A stretch of DNA of 64,000 nt from Mallotus nudiflorus (Eukaryota; Streptophyta; Magnoliopsida; Malpighiales; Euphorbiaceae): assembly GCA_947683625.1 (NCBI GenBank), contig CANTUR010000239.1, positions 7,111,001-7,175,000 of the forward strand, written 5' to 3'. Of the stretch, positions 11,159 through 23,246 are shown piece by piece; the stretch's first letter is position 1, and each line of letters opens with the position of its first letter. Position numbers and translations under genes: made by a program. A model generated the notes under the pieces. That model did not search any database. It saw only the letters and a list, made by a program, of their open reading frames with translations, and was not told the origin of the DNA.

Positions 11159-12965
11159 TGTAGATGGCAGGGTTTAGTCTAATGCATTCAATACAATCCC
11201 TAAGTTAGTCTAATCTATATTGATTTTAATTAAATGGGCTAAATCTACATGTTTTAATTTACAAGTGAGCTAAAGACTAATGGACTCAATTCCTATTTAA
11301 TTTCAATTGAGTGAACCTAAGTTTATTTATTTTAATTCTAAAAATGGGACTAAATCTAAAAATTATAGAGTATTTAAATTAATGGGCCTAATTCTACATG
11401 TTTTAATAATGAAATGATCTTAAATCTATAAATTATGAAAAAGACTAAAATTAAGTGGCCTAATTCTAAATTAATTATATTAAATTAGGTGGGCCTATGT
11501 TTAATTAACTAAATTGGCCTAAGTTATCTCTACCCTAAAATTAATTATGGGCCTAAAATGCATTTTAATTAATTAAACCTACAAAAAATTTAAATTTAAA
11601 TGGGTTAAAGCCTAATGTGGGTCTAAGGCCCAAAACATATAAACACAAATAAACAAACCCAAAAACAATAATAAATATCAAGCTAAACAAAAAAAAAGAT
11701 CAAACAATTAATTTAACTTATGCTAAAACCCTATTTTAATTAAAGTGACCATAAACAACAAAATAAAATAATCAATCAAGCAATGCCAATTTTACCAACT
11801 TAACTCTAATTTAATTAAAAAACCTAAGGATTTCTATAATCATTAATTTTAATTAATTACCCAATGAAAACTCTAATTTTACTAGCCGATAAAATTAAAA
11901 CAAAAAAAAACACACACACACCAAATTCCATTATTCCCAATATTGGGACTATTACAATAATCTACTGTAAATAGGAATAAAAACTAATACGACCCAAAAA
12001 AAATACCAAATAAAATAATCAACAAAATAATAGCAAATAAATAAAAAAAACTTAAAAAAACTATATTCAAATACAAAATTTAATCCATGGCATTCCATGG
12101 ATCTTCATGAGTTTTGTTTTTATTCAATCACATGCTACTCCACAGCTTAGGTTACTCCCACCATAATTATGAATACAAAAGCAAAATAGATAATGATTAG
12201 AGCTTAAATAAAATAAAAATAAAAACTAAATAAAATTAAAATCAAACTAAATAATCAAATAAAAATAAAAGAAAAGGGTAGAAGAAGGGATGATTGAATG
12301 GGTGTAGTATTGATTAGCTCCTCAGAGTGTTATCAATCACCATTGCTTTTAATGGTTCTTCAAAACTTGATGTCCTCCTCTTTAAAAGTCTATTGCATTT
12401 GCTCCAAAAATAAAGAAAATCTAAAGAAAAATATTTTCCGTACTGCTTCAAAGAAAAATATAGAGAGAACCTTTTTTTAAGCAAAAGGAAAGAGCTTGTC
12501 CAAAGAGAGCGCCCTTTTTAAAAACCTAAACTATCCTTATATTGAAAAAGAGTCAAACACCCTAATCCTATGTACTTAAGAGTTCCAGTTTTAACATGAC
12601 TTTATTTCCTGAAAATCTAAAAAAAATAAATTTTAGAATATTTTTAGCCAATCAAAATTCAGGAAAAATATTTTTAAAAATTGAAAAAATAATGCAGGAC
12701 CCAATCGAAATTGTAGATTTCCAATCCGTAATAATTTTTTTTACATTTGATTATAAAAGACCCTTAAAAGAATTAGAAATTTTCAATTAGGTCCTTAAAA
12801 AGTATTATAATTTAGTCCTTGAAAACATTAAACCCTTTCTTTGAAAAATGCATTCAGACTTTTGAGGTTTCAAACTTTAAGTATTGAAGACCTATTTATG
12901 ATATTTTCATCATTGGAGTCCTCTGTCACATCCACATTTTATTATCCCGAAATTGGGTGCTTACA
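11159..12965 (-). mobile_element. Solo LTR of a Tat-type Ty3/gypsy element
   Basis: 1807 bp, plus-strand start TGTAGATGGCAGGGTTTAG and end GGGTGCTTACA, flanked by GTTAG on both sides (11154-11158 and 12966-12970). Removing it and one GTTAG restores continuity of A's leader with that of element B. It is homologous to the Tat2 LTR (55900-58040): matching ends, the same conserved hairpin, and similar AT-rich text. Tat2's polypurine tract shows that these LTRs read on the minus strand (TGTAAGCACCC...). No internal sequence remains, so it arose by LTR-LTR recombination. It lacks the 20-bp palindrome array found in the Tat2 LTR. Confidence 0.9.
12083..12102. repeat. Conserved 20-nt hairpin in the Tat LTR
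   Basis: ATCCATGG-CATT-CCATGGAT: 8-bp arms, 4-base loop. The identical 20-mer lies at 57055-57074 in the Tat2 LTR, although the surrounding LTR text has diverged. Confidence 0.85.
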
Positions 12966-13015
12966 GTTAGGATGTCTATTTTTGTCTGAATTATGTTGTT
13001 TATATTCTTTTTAGA

Positions 13016-14390
13016 ATGAGGAGAAGAGCATGAGTCAGTCCACCGATCATTAAGGTCGAGGATGATAAGTCATACCAGGATGAGATTCTACTTATTGAAC
13101 CGCTAGTTAGGCGTAAGGGTAGAGGTAGAGATAGACCCAGAGGAGCAGTAGGTCACCGTAGATAGAGAGAGCTATAGGATGAGGAACCTTTAGGCCAGGA
13201 TTTTAAGGAAGATGCTTTTGCACTAGGCATTTAGCAGGGTGCAACAGATATACCCTAGGGTATACTACCTTTGCAGCCTCTATATTAGTAGGGAGTTCAA
13301 GGTATGTCAGACCTAGAGGTAGTTTTATTTTATGCTAGAGTCAACAGGATATCCTTTGATAGGACTTCAGACCCGTTTAATTTTCTTCGCGTGATTGAGT
13401 TGAGGACTCAGACTACAGACACCGAGTATTAGAGGATTTTGATTATTGAGCTATTGGTTGAGAGGCTAATGTTAGATTGGTTTGTTCAGGTGATCCAGCC
13501 CCACTGACTCAGGCTCAGTTTAGAGAGCGATTCATCAGATGATTTTGCCCAAAGCCGATGCCGATGAGTTATAGACTTTGATTGATGAATAATTCTAGAG
13601 GTGACAGGTCAGTAAATGAGTACACTAAAGAGTTTCTTTGATTGTCCAAATATGCTGAAGACTTAATGAGGGAGGTGTATTTCATTATCAACATATATAT
13701 TACTGAATTGGGTTCTGCATTTGCTGGGATGCCTACTACGGGCTTGACTCACGAGTCAGTGACTGAGCTAGCTAAGGACATTGAGCTTAGGCTCATTAGG
13801 CGAGGATTTATGCTTAATTTTTATTAGGTGGGAGGTACCAGAGTAGGAGGATATCAAGATACTCTATTCTCGACATTTCATATTGGCTCTAGTAGACAGC
13901 CTAAAGGATTTATTTAGCAAGGCTAAAAACCCCAGCAGAAAGCCCATAAGAGCAACAAACGTGGTCATAGTAGGACCTAAAAACCTATTAAATTTAGTTT
14001 AAGTGCTACTAGCAGTAGTAGTGGACAGAGTTATGGATACGGTAGCATAGGATCTATAGTCAGTGCCTACCAGATTTATGGGAAAGTCCATCAAGGACCG
14101 TGTTATAGGGCTCTAAGGGCATGTTTTCGATGTGAACAAATGGGACATTTTGCCAGATCTTACCCCTATTCAGGTTTTCAGTAGCAGTTTCCTTAACTAT
14201 CTTCAACTGAGCATAGCTCCAGCTTAGTTTCAACCCTCGCCATTCCAATACCTGAGCACTTTTCAATTTGTTGTCCAACAAGGGTGAAGTAGAGGGGGTA
14301 ATGCCAAAGGATTTGGTCAGGCTTCTACTAGCCAGTAGGGAGGCAGAAGATAGGCTAGAGTCTTCACTCTCATACTGTAGGATGCTTAGG
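13016..14390 (+). pseudogene. Element A gag (broken)
   Basis: The frame starting ATG AGG AGA AGA GCA parallels B's gag start (MRRRA). It then reads a capsid-type gag with many TAG/TGA stops; a clean stretch is SKYAEDLMREVYF at 13642 on. A zinc knuckle at 14122-14163 reads CFRCEQMGHFARSY, where the last Cys of the CCHC box is Tyr. Gag normally packages element RNA in virus-like particles; this copy cannot. The leader before it is split by the solo LTR. Confidence 0.88.
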
Positions 14391-15000
14391 CATCCAATAT
14401 AGTGGTAGCAGGTACACTTCCGGTATGTTATTATAAAGCTAGAGTTTTGATTGATCCGAGTGCTACTCATTCTTTTATGTCCCCTGTGTTTACTTTAAAA
14501 TTAGGTTAGCAGGCTACGAGGATGGAAATTCCTTTATCAGTTGTCATGCCTCTAAGTGGTTCATTGGACACCAACGTGATTCTTCTTGGGTGTCTTATGT
14601 TGGTGGAAGGTGGAGAGCTACCTGTAGACTTGGTATTACTAGATGTAATGGATTTTAATATAATTCTAGGTATGGATTGGTTGTCTCAGCATCATGCTAT
14701 TGTGGATTTTCATAGCAAGGAGGCGATTTTCAAAATTCCAGATGTAGAGGAATTCAAGTTTGTAGGTGATAAGAGTTATACACCTCAGAATCTTATTTCT
14801 ACTATTACAGCAAGGAAGATGCTAAGAAAAAGGTGTCAGTATACAACAGCAAAACTGACATCCATCTCAGATGTTCCTATAGCATATGAGTTTCCAAATG
14901 TCTTTCCTGATGAATTTTTAGGTTTACCACCTCACAGGGAGATTAATTTTTTTATTGATGTGGTTCTAGGCATAGCTCCTATCTTTATAGGATGGCTCCT
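14391..15000 (+). pseudogene. Element A protease (broken)
   Basis: The aspartic protease region reads VLIDPSATHSF near 14446, where the family has DSGATHSF. The catalytic Asp is there but the Ser-Gly after it is altered. The frame 14522-15010 continues with the family's VDLVLLDVMDFNIILGMDWL block and runs into the linker before RT. It sits between gag and RT as in all Ty3/gypsy elements. Confidence 0.88.
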
Positions 15001-16260
15001 GCGGAGTTGAAAGAGTTAAAAGAGCAGTTGCAAGATTTGCTAAACAAGGGTTTTATAAGACTCAATACTTCTCCTTTGGGTGCACCAGTCCTACTTATGA
15101 AGAAGAATGATGGTACTTTAAGATTGTGCATTGATTATAAAGAATTGAACAAGGCGACTGTTAACAACAAATATCCTCTTCTGAGGATAGATGATTTGTT
15201 AGATTAGCTTTAGGGTGAATAATTCTTTTCTAAGACTGGCTTGAGCTCGAGCTATCATCAATTACGAATGAGTGAGGCCGATGTTCTTAAAATGGCATTC
15301 TAAACTAGATATGGCCACTATGAGTTTATGGTGATGTCCTTCAGATTAACCAATGCACCAACAACCTTTATGGATTTGATGAATAAGGTGTTCAAACCAT
15401 TTATGGATAAGTTTATAGTGGTTTTCATTGATGATATACTAGTGTATTTGAGGAGTATAGATGAACATGTATATCACTTGAGGATAGTATTATAAACATT
15501 AAGGGAGTATCAATTTTATGCTAAGTTCTTAAAGTGTGATTTTTGGTTAGAAAGTGTAGCAGTCCTTGGGCATGTCGTGTCTAAGGATGGCATTCAGGTT
15601 ATTCCATAAAAGATTAAAGCAATGTCTGAGTGGCCTAGACTGACATCAATCATTGAGATTTAGATTTTCTTAGGTTTAGTTGAGTATTATAAGAGGTTTG
15701 TCTAGGATTTTTCAAGGATTGCAACACCTATGACCAGCCTGACTTAAAAGAATATAAAGTTTATATGGTCAGACGCGTGTGAGAACAGCTTCCAATTGTT
15801 AAAAGAAAAGTTGGCTACAACTCTAGTGTTGATTTTGCCCAATAGAGTAGACAAGTTTACTGTGTACTGTGATGCTTTCAAAGTTGGCCTAGGTTGTGTG
15901 TTGATGCAGAATAAAAGGGTCGTGGCTTATGCTTCCAGGCAGTTAAAGAAGCACGAGCAAAACTATCCTACTCATAACCTAGAGATGGCCATTGTAATCT
16001 TTGCTCTTAAAATTTAGAGACATTATTTGTACAGGGTAACATGTAAAATCAACACTGATTAAAAGAGTCTGAAGTATATCTTTTAGCAGAGAAATTTGAA
16101 TCTCAGATAGAAAAGATGGCTAGAACTTCTGAAGGATTATGACTGTGATATCTTATACCATCTAGACAAGGCTAATGTAGTAATAGATGTCTTAAGTAGG
16201 AAGTCCTCAAGGAGTCTTACTCATATCAATGTGGAGAAGAGACCGTTGATCTGAAAGATG
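14992..16260 (+). pseudogene. Element A reverse transcriptase and RNase H (broken)
   Basis: RT starts with MAPAELKELKEQLQDLLNKG, then TLRLCIDYKELNKATVNNKY. The catalytic box VVFIDDILVY is kept near 15420. RNase H follows with FTVYCDAFKVGLGCVLMQ (15859 on) and YASRQLKKHEQNYPTHNLEM. Stops occur where B has Gln or Trp: for example the LLQGAQFF equivalent reads L*GE*FF near 15205-15225, and KIWRH reads KI*RH near 16015. The copy is not translatable as a polyprotein. Confidence 0.9.
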
Positions 16261-16399
16261 CATAAGTTGGTGGACTAAGGGTTGATGATAAAGATAACCA
16301 GGTCAGGAGGATTGTTAGTTCAGTTCAAAGTTAGATCAATATTAAAGCATAGGATCAAAGCAGCTCAGAGCTGAGATGCTGATTTAGTTAAGCATATGG

Positions 16400-17752
16400 A
16401 GAAAGTTCACAAAAGGAAGTTCATTAATTTTAATCTCGATAATGAAGGTGTGCCATGGATTAGTAGGAGATAGTGTGTTCCTAATATGGATAATTTAAGC
16501 CCATTTTGCAGCCTATAGTGTACATCCTGGTTCCATTAAGATGTACCATAATATTAAGGATCTTTACTGGTGGGATGGAATGAATAAAGATGTAGTTGAA
16601 TTTGTTTGTAAGTGCTTGACTTATCAGTAAGTGAAAGTAGAACATCAGAAGCCTTCTAGGAAGCTTCAATCTCTTTCGATTCCTGAGTGGAAATGCGAGA
16701 GAGTCACCATGGATTTTATGACAAGATTGCCTCATTTAAAGGATGGATATGATTCCATCTAGGTAATAGTGGACAAGTTAACCAAGTCAGCTCACTTTTT
16801 GCCAATTAAAGCTACTTTTTGAGTGGCCAAGTTGGCTAGGCTATACATCAAGAATATTATGTGTCTTCATGGGGTACCTATTTCCATTATTTCTAATAGA
16901 GATTCAGTGTTTACCTCTCGATTTTAGCAGAAGTTGCAAGAAGCGATGAGTACCAAGCTTGATTTCAGCACTGCTTTTTATCCTTAGACAAATTGTTAGT
17001 TTAAGAGAATAATCCAAACACTTGAAGATATATTGAGAATGTGTATAATGGATCTTTGAGGCAGTTGGGATGATCATCTTCCATTGGTAGAGTTTGCTTA
17101 TAATAACAACTACTATATTAGTATTGAGATGACACCATATGAAGCATTATATAGAAGGAAGTATAGATCTCCTCTGTGTTAGAATAAAGTCGAGGAGAGA
17201 CAATTAACTGGACCAAAAATTATTCAGGATGCATTCGAGAAGGTCACTTTAATCATAAGGTGATTGGAAACATCAGCTAGTAGAAAAAAGAGTTATGTAG
17301 ACCCAAAGTGCAAAGATGTGGAATTTCAAGTTGGAGACTATGTATTCTTAAAGGTGTCACCAATGAAGGGTGTTATGAGATTTGGAAAGAAGGGAAAGTT
17401 GGCACCAAGATACATAGGACCTTTTGAGATATTGGAGAGAGTTGGCATAGTTGCATATCGGTTGGCTTTGCCTTGGAATTTGTCTTAGGTGCATCCAGTG
17501 TTCCATGTTTCGATGTTCAAGAAGTATATTTCGTATCCTTCACATATTTTGCAACCCCATAGTGTGGAAGTAAATGAAAATTTGATGTATGAGGAAGAAC
17601 TAGTCGCCATTGTTGACTATCAAGTTCGACAGTTACGTTCTACGTAGATTCTGATGGTCAAAGTCTTGTGGAGGAGTAATAATGCGGAAGAGCACATGTG
17701 GGAGACTGAGGCAGAGATGTGGGTGGCATATCCCTATCTTTTTCACCAGTGA
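16400..17752 (+). pseudogene. Element A integrase with chromodomain-like tail (broken)
   Basis: The zinc-binding region is recognisable around 16540-16630 (DLYWWDG, then CLTYQ where B has CLTCQ, so one Cys is lost). The DDE core follows with many stops and frame changes at 16690-17260. The C-terminal part is open at 17264-17488 (DVEFQVGDYVFLKVSPMKGV). The end (about 17590-17752) matches B's VLWRSN..EEHTWETEAE motif, the chromodomain-like tail of Tekay chromoviruses, which is thought to direct insertion to heterochromatin. The stop TGA is at 17750-17752. Confidence 0.88.
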
Positions 17753-17798
17753 AGTCTTGTATTTTCTTTTTAGTTATTAAAATTCGAGGATAAATTTT

Positions 17799-17814
17799 TG
17801 TAAGGGACGAAGAT
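17799..17814 (+). promoter_or_regulatory. Element A polypurine tract
   Basis: GTAAGGGACGAAGAT immediately before the 3' LTR, in the position expected of the plus-strand primer. Confidence 0.75.
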
Positions 17815-18030
17815 TGTTATAATCCAAATTTTTTAATTAATTATTAAATTTAAATGTGGCATTAATTAGTGTTAATTATTATTTTTTTATTTATGAGATT
17901 ATTATTATTTATGTAGTTTAATTTAATTTTGATTAATTATTAAGTATATAAATATTTTGGGAGAAATTTAGATTTTTAAATATTAGAATATTATTATTAT
18001 TTTAAAAGTTATTATTATTTTATATATATA

Positions 18031-18081
<51 letters not shown>

Positions 18082-20101
18082 AAAATGAATTTTTTTCTTT
18101 TTTCCTTCACTTCCTTTCTTTATTTTCTTTACTTCTTCTCTTTTTCTCCCATGCACAACCCGACACCACCACCAACCACAAAATTGTTGAGAAAATATTG
18201 GAAATTAATTAATTATTTGATTTTAATTGATATTGCTGTTAATTGTTTTGTTTAGACTGATTTTTGATAAATAATAGTACAAAAATAATTTTTATAATTA
18301 TTTTTCAATTTTAATTAATAACTAGTAATTTTGGGAACATATATGAAAAAAAAATTTATTTATTATCTTTTGAGTCTAAATGAGCATTTTATTATTTTAT
18401 GATATTAATAAGTGATTTTAATAATTATTTACAATTTATGCTAATTTATTTGTAAAATGGAAATTTTATGCTATTAATGGATTTTATTAGCAAAATATTA
18501 TTTAATAATTAGAATTTTATTATTTATTTGAAAAATAAATTTCTTCAATATTTTTATGATATATTTTGGTGATTTGAGAAAATTATATTATTTTATTGTA
18601 TATTTTGTAATATTGGTTCTCAGTTGGACGTGAATTGTAGTTTAAAGGACCAACCCGAGATGTTGGGCTTTGAAATATTTGAAGTGTGTTTTTGTGCAGA
18701 AATGATTATACTTTTAGTAGAGAAATGTCCGTTTTACAAAGGAGACTCTATTGAATTTTTGGTAGATTTCTTGTAAAATATAACATCGGTCTATTTTAAA
18801 TTTTGAGTCTTTTATTAGAGTTGTGTCTTAGATCGAGTTTTCTCTAGAAATCTAGAATATATAAGATTGGGTTTTTATCCTAATTATATTATTATTATTT
18901 TTCAATAGCTACGTTGAGATTGAGGCCTACAGAACATGGCTAGTCGAGTTATTTTAGAGGAGCACTCTCAACCTATGAGTTATTATTATATGTATGCATT
19001 GCATGTAAAAAAATTATAGGCATCCATATTTTTAATAAATATGAATTTATTTATGCTATGTTGCATTAAGTGTAAATTTTTATTGTTAATATATATATGT
19101 TTGCATATATATAAAGGTGAATATTTATTTGAGTAAATTGGATGTTGTTTATATTTAATATATGATTCTATTATTTTATTTATGGAATGTTATTTTGGAG
19201 TATAGCAGTAGAATGTAATACCCAGTGGGTTGTATTAGGACTAGTGCGCAACAGTACACTAAATGCTAGGCTATAATTTTTTTTATTGATATGAGATATG
19301 ATTAAATTAATTATTAAGATTTATGGTGAGAGAGTGGTGTGACTGCAAACTCCGTTGATTGAGTGTCTCGAGGCCAATTATGCCGACAGTGAGACTGCAG
19401 GAGCTCGGTTAACTTAGTGTCTCATGGCTAGTCTACTGTCAAAATTGAGAAGAGAAATATTTTTAAAATTAAATAAGCCTGTTGGCTAGTAAGGTTCTAT
19501 GATTGAGGTTGCATAATATTTTAGGGTTTTGCTCCAGTCCTCCACTAAAAAATCTTTTTGCATTTATTTGTTTGTTGTGAAATGTGATTTCTAGTATATG
19601 TATGAAATGCATGTATAAAATAAATAAATATAAATATATAAATATTATTATACTGATGCCTGAATGTTTGTGTCCTTAGGTTGCATGCATGTATATAATA
19701 ATGATCATTTAGTGAGGTTTGATCCCCCTCAATTATTTTTTAGGATTCTTCTTGTGAGAGCTCTCATAATAGTTCCCTTCACCAGACCCTTTCTTATTCG
19801 GTTGATTTATGTAAGCTTTAAATTATCCTTTCCTTGTATTGTTAGACGCTGCAATAGTATTGCATACTTATTGTATTCTCTGGTTGTTATTAATAGTGGT
19901 TATGTATTTTGAATATTGTAAAATATTTTATTAAGATATAATTTATAAAGATTCTTTTTCATTGTTATAAGTTTTAATTTTGAGCATATTTATTTTATGT
20001 TTTGTTGAGTTTTTATATTTTAAGACTTGCTATGGGTTTCGGATTCTCATAAATTCCCGTTCTCTAGTGTTGGTCTTGACTTTTGAGTTTAGGTTGTAAC
20101 A
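17815..20101 (+). repeat. Element A 3' LTR
   Basis: 2287 bp from TGTTATAATCC to GGTTGTAACA. Relative to the 5' LTR it lacks about 570 bp after ACCACCACCAACCACA (near 18180) and the 372-bp duplication. It carries an expanded (AT)n run (18034-18079) and an extra segment of about 55 bp near 19350-19440. Confidence 0.9.
18034..18079. repeat. (AT)n microsatellite
   Basis: About 23 AT units within A's 3' LTR. The 5' LTR has only a few units at the matching place. Confidence 0.95.
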
Positions 20102-20106
20102 AAAAA

Positions 20107-21780
20107 TCTTTCTCCAATTGACGAACACATAGGGGCAGGACCCCATACATCAGAATGTATCAATTGTAATAGTTTTATACTTCAATTATGAGTCAATGGA
20201 AGAGAGATTCTATGTAATTGCCTAAAACAATAAGCTTCACACTGATTACTTAATTATTTATTGGAAGAACATGGAAGATGAAATTGATGAACTAAGGCAC
20301 AGATAGTTTGGTAGTTCGAATGACTAAGTCGAGTGTGCCAGTTTTCTAAGGTGGCTAAAAACGTTGTTGTATTGCAGTGATGTTGCTGTTGTAGAGTATT
20401 GTGCAATTTATATAGTCCCAAATCAATTGTTCCACAAAGTATTGGCTACCTCGTTACTTTGTCCTTCACAACACAATAATCATTATGAAATTCAAGAAAA
20501 TAAGGATTATCATCATATAATTTTTGCACATATAATAACAATTTTATTATAGTGGGAACATGTAAGACATCTTTTAAAGCAAAAGACTTTGATGGAGAGT
20601 GAAGTTAAGAAGAACTAATATAATTGATGCACAAACCCTTACCATTACCAATCAGAAGTTGCTCCTTACCTTTATATTCATCCGCGAATATGAGTGAACT
20701 CAAGTTAGGTGTGACATGTTGAGTAGCACTTGTGTTTGGATACCATGAGTATGAAGATGAAGTACACCGATCCAAATATAGAGAAAAGGAATCATTAGGT
20801 ATTGTAGAGAGATTTGCTTGAACTAAATTAAAGGGTTGTGAGTTCCAGTGACCATTCTATGAGGCAATAATATTAAAATTGGAATCAAATCTTCTACGAC
20901 ATTAAGAAGTAATATGATTGTGATAGCCATACATTTGGCAAATAACAGAGGGTTTAATGTTACCATGTCCATGGCCACGTCCCCGGGAGAAGTGGCCATA
21001 ATTTTGAGTTCCTCGATAATTTGAGTTAAAGGAAAAGGACTTACCTCTGTTTGTTCATTGGGTAAGATTTATCGATGGTATGACAAGTTATTGTGATTTG
21101 AGGAGAAGTTCATGGCTTATAAATTGGCCATGTGAGTCATGAAAAGTGGCAAGAGCAGGATGTTGTTATAGTGCAGTGATGATTGGATTGAAGTCAGCTC
21201 CAATTTATTAGAAAAAAATTGAATTAAATTCATCATTTGAAATAGGTTGGCCAGCAAGTGTCAATGAGTGAAAGATGGCTTTGGCTTTGTATAAAAATGG
21301 AGAGATCAATTTATTTGCTTTGGACAGATTATGAAGTTCAAGATGCAATTGTGTCTTTTATGCATGGCTGACAGTATCAAAGGCTATTACAAGAGCATTC
21401 CAAACACTAAAGGAAGAAGAGAGTCTAAGAAGATGAGGGTATATCTCCTTTGTGATAAAGGATAATGGCCAGGAAAAGAGCAACTGGTCCTTGCTGAACT
21501 ATGTAATAAAGTCTGGGTTGGGTTCAGGTTGATTTGCTTTAGCATTAACTTGCTCTTTTAGGGGACATGGTTCTGCACCTGTAAGAACAACATGAAAGTT
21601 ATAAAAATTCAGTAGAGGGTTGAATTAAAGCTTCTAAGGAATGTAGTTCTTAGATGTTAATTTGATAGAGAAACTTTAGTTAATATGGGTAGATGTGGTG
21701 GTTGTGGGAAGCAAGGTTGGTAGGGAAGGAATAAGAGACAAAGAGGAATTCATGGTTTAAGAAGATTGAAAGGAGGTCGA
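20107..21780 (-). pseudogene. Copia gag, protease and pre-integrase (broken gag-pol, 5' part)
   Basis: Minus-strand reading from about 21755 gives copia gag: LLFSWPLSFITKEIYPHLL near 21480, then a zinc knuckle CQMYGYHNHITS*C near 20930 with its second Cys replaced. Protease follows: WYPNTSATQHVT near 20735, where the family has DSGAT, so the catalytic Asp is lost. Next come VGNG-type text (LLIGNGKGL) and the pre-integrase domain (NWHTRLSHSNYQTICALVHQ near 20330). The last part, LIHSDVWGPAPMC near 20150, leads into the integrase that continues across the Tekay insertion at 7855. Several stops are present. Confidence 0.88.
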
Positions 21781-21835
21781 AAGATGAGAGGGAGGTAAAA
21801 GAAGATGATGTTGTCATTTTTTTTTAAAAAAGAAA

Positions 21836-21847
21836 GCTTTAATACCA
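21836..21847 (-). promoter_or_regulatory. Copia primer binding site
   Basis: The minus strand reads TGGTATTAAAGC, directly abutting the 5' LTR. It resembles the initiator-tRNA-Met-type PBS TGGTATCAGAGC with two changes, and it fixes the LTR edge at 21848. Confidence 0.85.
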
Positions 21848-21984
21848 ATTTAACAAATCAAAGATGGAGAGAATAGTCACTTATATATTGATATTGAATA
21901 AGATCCAAATATATAGGCATGACTTAAATACAACAACAGTAGTTAAATACATAACAAACACTAGCTCAAGTTGATCATCTGACA
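21848..21984 (-). repeat. Copia 5' LTR
   Basis: 137 bp, paired with 5187-5323. On the minus strand it begins TGTCAGATGATC and is followed directly by the PBS. Flanked outside by AAAAT. Confidence 0.92.
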
Positions 21985-21989
21985 AAAAT

Positions 21990-22545
21990 TATGCTTTAGT
22001 TCATCAATTTTTATTCGAGTTTGTTTACAATCTTCACAAATTAAACTTTCCATAATTTGATATAGACTCATTTATCAAATGAGCTCAACTTGATAAAAGC
22101 TCATTCATATGAGCTTTCATTGTATAGATCTGAGTAACTCAGTTCATTTATAAATCTACCTAGATCTTATGATACTTTTAAATATAAGTGATCAATATAT
22201 CATTTTCTCACCCATTGACACTACGCTCTAATTGAATTTTTTTTCCATTTCGCAATTGCACTTAATAAAATAGGATAAAAATAAATTTTATTTTTTCTTC
22301 ATTATTTTTTTAATATGCTTAGTACATCGATGATTTTTCACATTTGATATATTTTGTCAATTTAACCATTAAACTTATAAATTTATCATTTTAACAAATC
22401 AATTTGTTAAAAATATGACTCATACATACATTTTTTTTTTATCAAATTTAAGTATTTGAATAGTTTCACTTTAATTTATAAAAATATTATTTAGATATTT
22501 CAAATAGTATGGTAAATTTTATTTTTAATAGGTTAAAATATGTAA
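21990..22545. other. AT-rich intergenic DNA
   Basis: The stretch between the copia element and element C has no ORF and no recognisable repeat. Confidence 0.6.
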
Positions 22546-22550
22546 ATAAC

Positions 22551-23210
22551 TATTTATGCCATATTTGAAATTTTTGGGCTGAAATATATTTAATTTAATT
22601 AAAATTTGAAAGCCCAAAAATAATTAAAAAGCCTAGTCCAAGTAAAAGAAAGTTATGGAGATGAAACTGATTTTTACATAGCAACTTATTGCCAAAGTAA
22701 GAGGATTCTAGGAATGGACTGTTTAGATGTTACTTGGGGATGAAGGTTACGTGAATTAATTCATCAGGAATGGAAGACTCTTGAGTTACTAAAGAATAAA
22801 TGGGAGAAGTAGCCTGCAAGTAAAAGAAAGCCTATAAAAGTAAGGAAAGAACACAGATCAAGGATGCACAACAAATCATCACAACAACATCTACATCAAT
22901 CTACAATCATCAGCAATTAATCAAAAGTTATTAACAGCTACTGTTGTTTTCTTTTAGTTTTGCCTACTGTACTTTCTTTTATTTTGTTCGTCCTTTACTT
23001 TGTACTAAGCTTAAAAAATTTAATACAAATTTCCTTTCAATTTTCCAATAGTTTTCTTTTATTATTAATTTACATTTTGTTTGAAATCAAAGCAAATTAT
23101 GGTAAAGGCACTTAGGAACCCATTTTTTGTCTGAAGAAGTTAGGTTAAATTTTGAGAACTTGCTCCTATGGCATGCTCGCAAATCAATAAAAATCAAAAA
23201 ATAGCCAACA
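22551..23210 (+). repeat. Element C 5' LTR
   Basis: 660 bp, starting TATTTATGCCATATTTG and ending ATAGCCAACA. It aligns end to end with the right LTR. It is followed by CTTTTGGCACACTCGATAGG, the likely primer site, whose tRNA I cannot assign. Confidence 0.9.
22831..22840 (+). promoter_or_regulatory. Putative LTR TATA box (C, 5' LTR)
   Basis: CCTATAAAAG, conserved at the same offset in the right LTR (37443-37452). It lies upstream of an A/C-rich stretch (CAACAAATCATCACAACAAC) typical of plant transcription starts. Confidence 0.6.
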
Positions 23211-23246
23211 ATCTTTTGGCACACTCGATAGGACATGTTTTAACAA

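Larger units (their letters stand above)
7861..20101 (+). mobile_element. Ty3/gypsy Tekay-type chromovirus 'A'
   Basis: Bounded by long LTRs beginning TGTTATAA and ending GTGACA/GTAACA, with the target duplication AAAAA (7856-7860 and 20102-20106). It lies in the copia integrase, and the copia reading resumes on the other side. Internal order is PBS, gag, protease, RT, RNase H, integrase, chromodomain-like tail, PPT. The internal region without the nested solo LTR is about 4.98 kb, against 5.0 kb in element B, so the two are relatives. It is heavily decayed, with dozens of in-frame stops, mostly TAG/TAA where B has CAG/CAA. The chromodomain tail and long LTRs fit the Tekay/Del lineage. Confidence 0.93.
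5187..21984 (-). mobile_element. Ty1/copia LTR retrotransposon, interrupted
   Basis: Two 137-bp LTRs (5187-5323 and 21848-21984) bound the element and are flanked by the 5-bp duplication AAAAT (5182-5186 and 21985-21989). It reads on the minus strand: 5' LTR at the right, tRNA-iMet-type PBS, gag, protease, integrase, RT, RNase H, then PPT and 3' LTR at the left. A 12.2-kb Tekay element sits in the integrase; without it the copia element is about 4.55 kb, a normal copia length. Protein order (integrase before RT) places it in Ty1/copia. The RNase H end resembles the Ale/Retrofit type, which is a weak call. It is inactive: protease, integrase and RT catalytic residues are changed. Confidence 0.93.
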
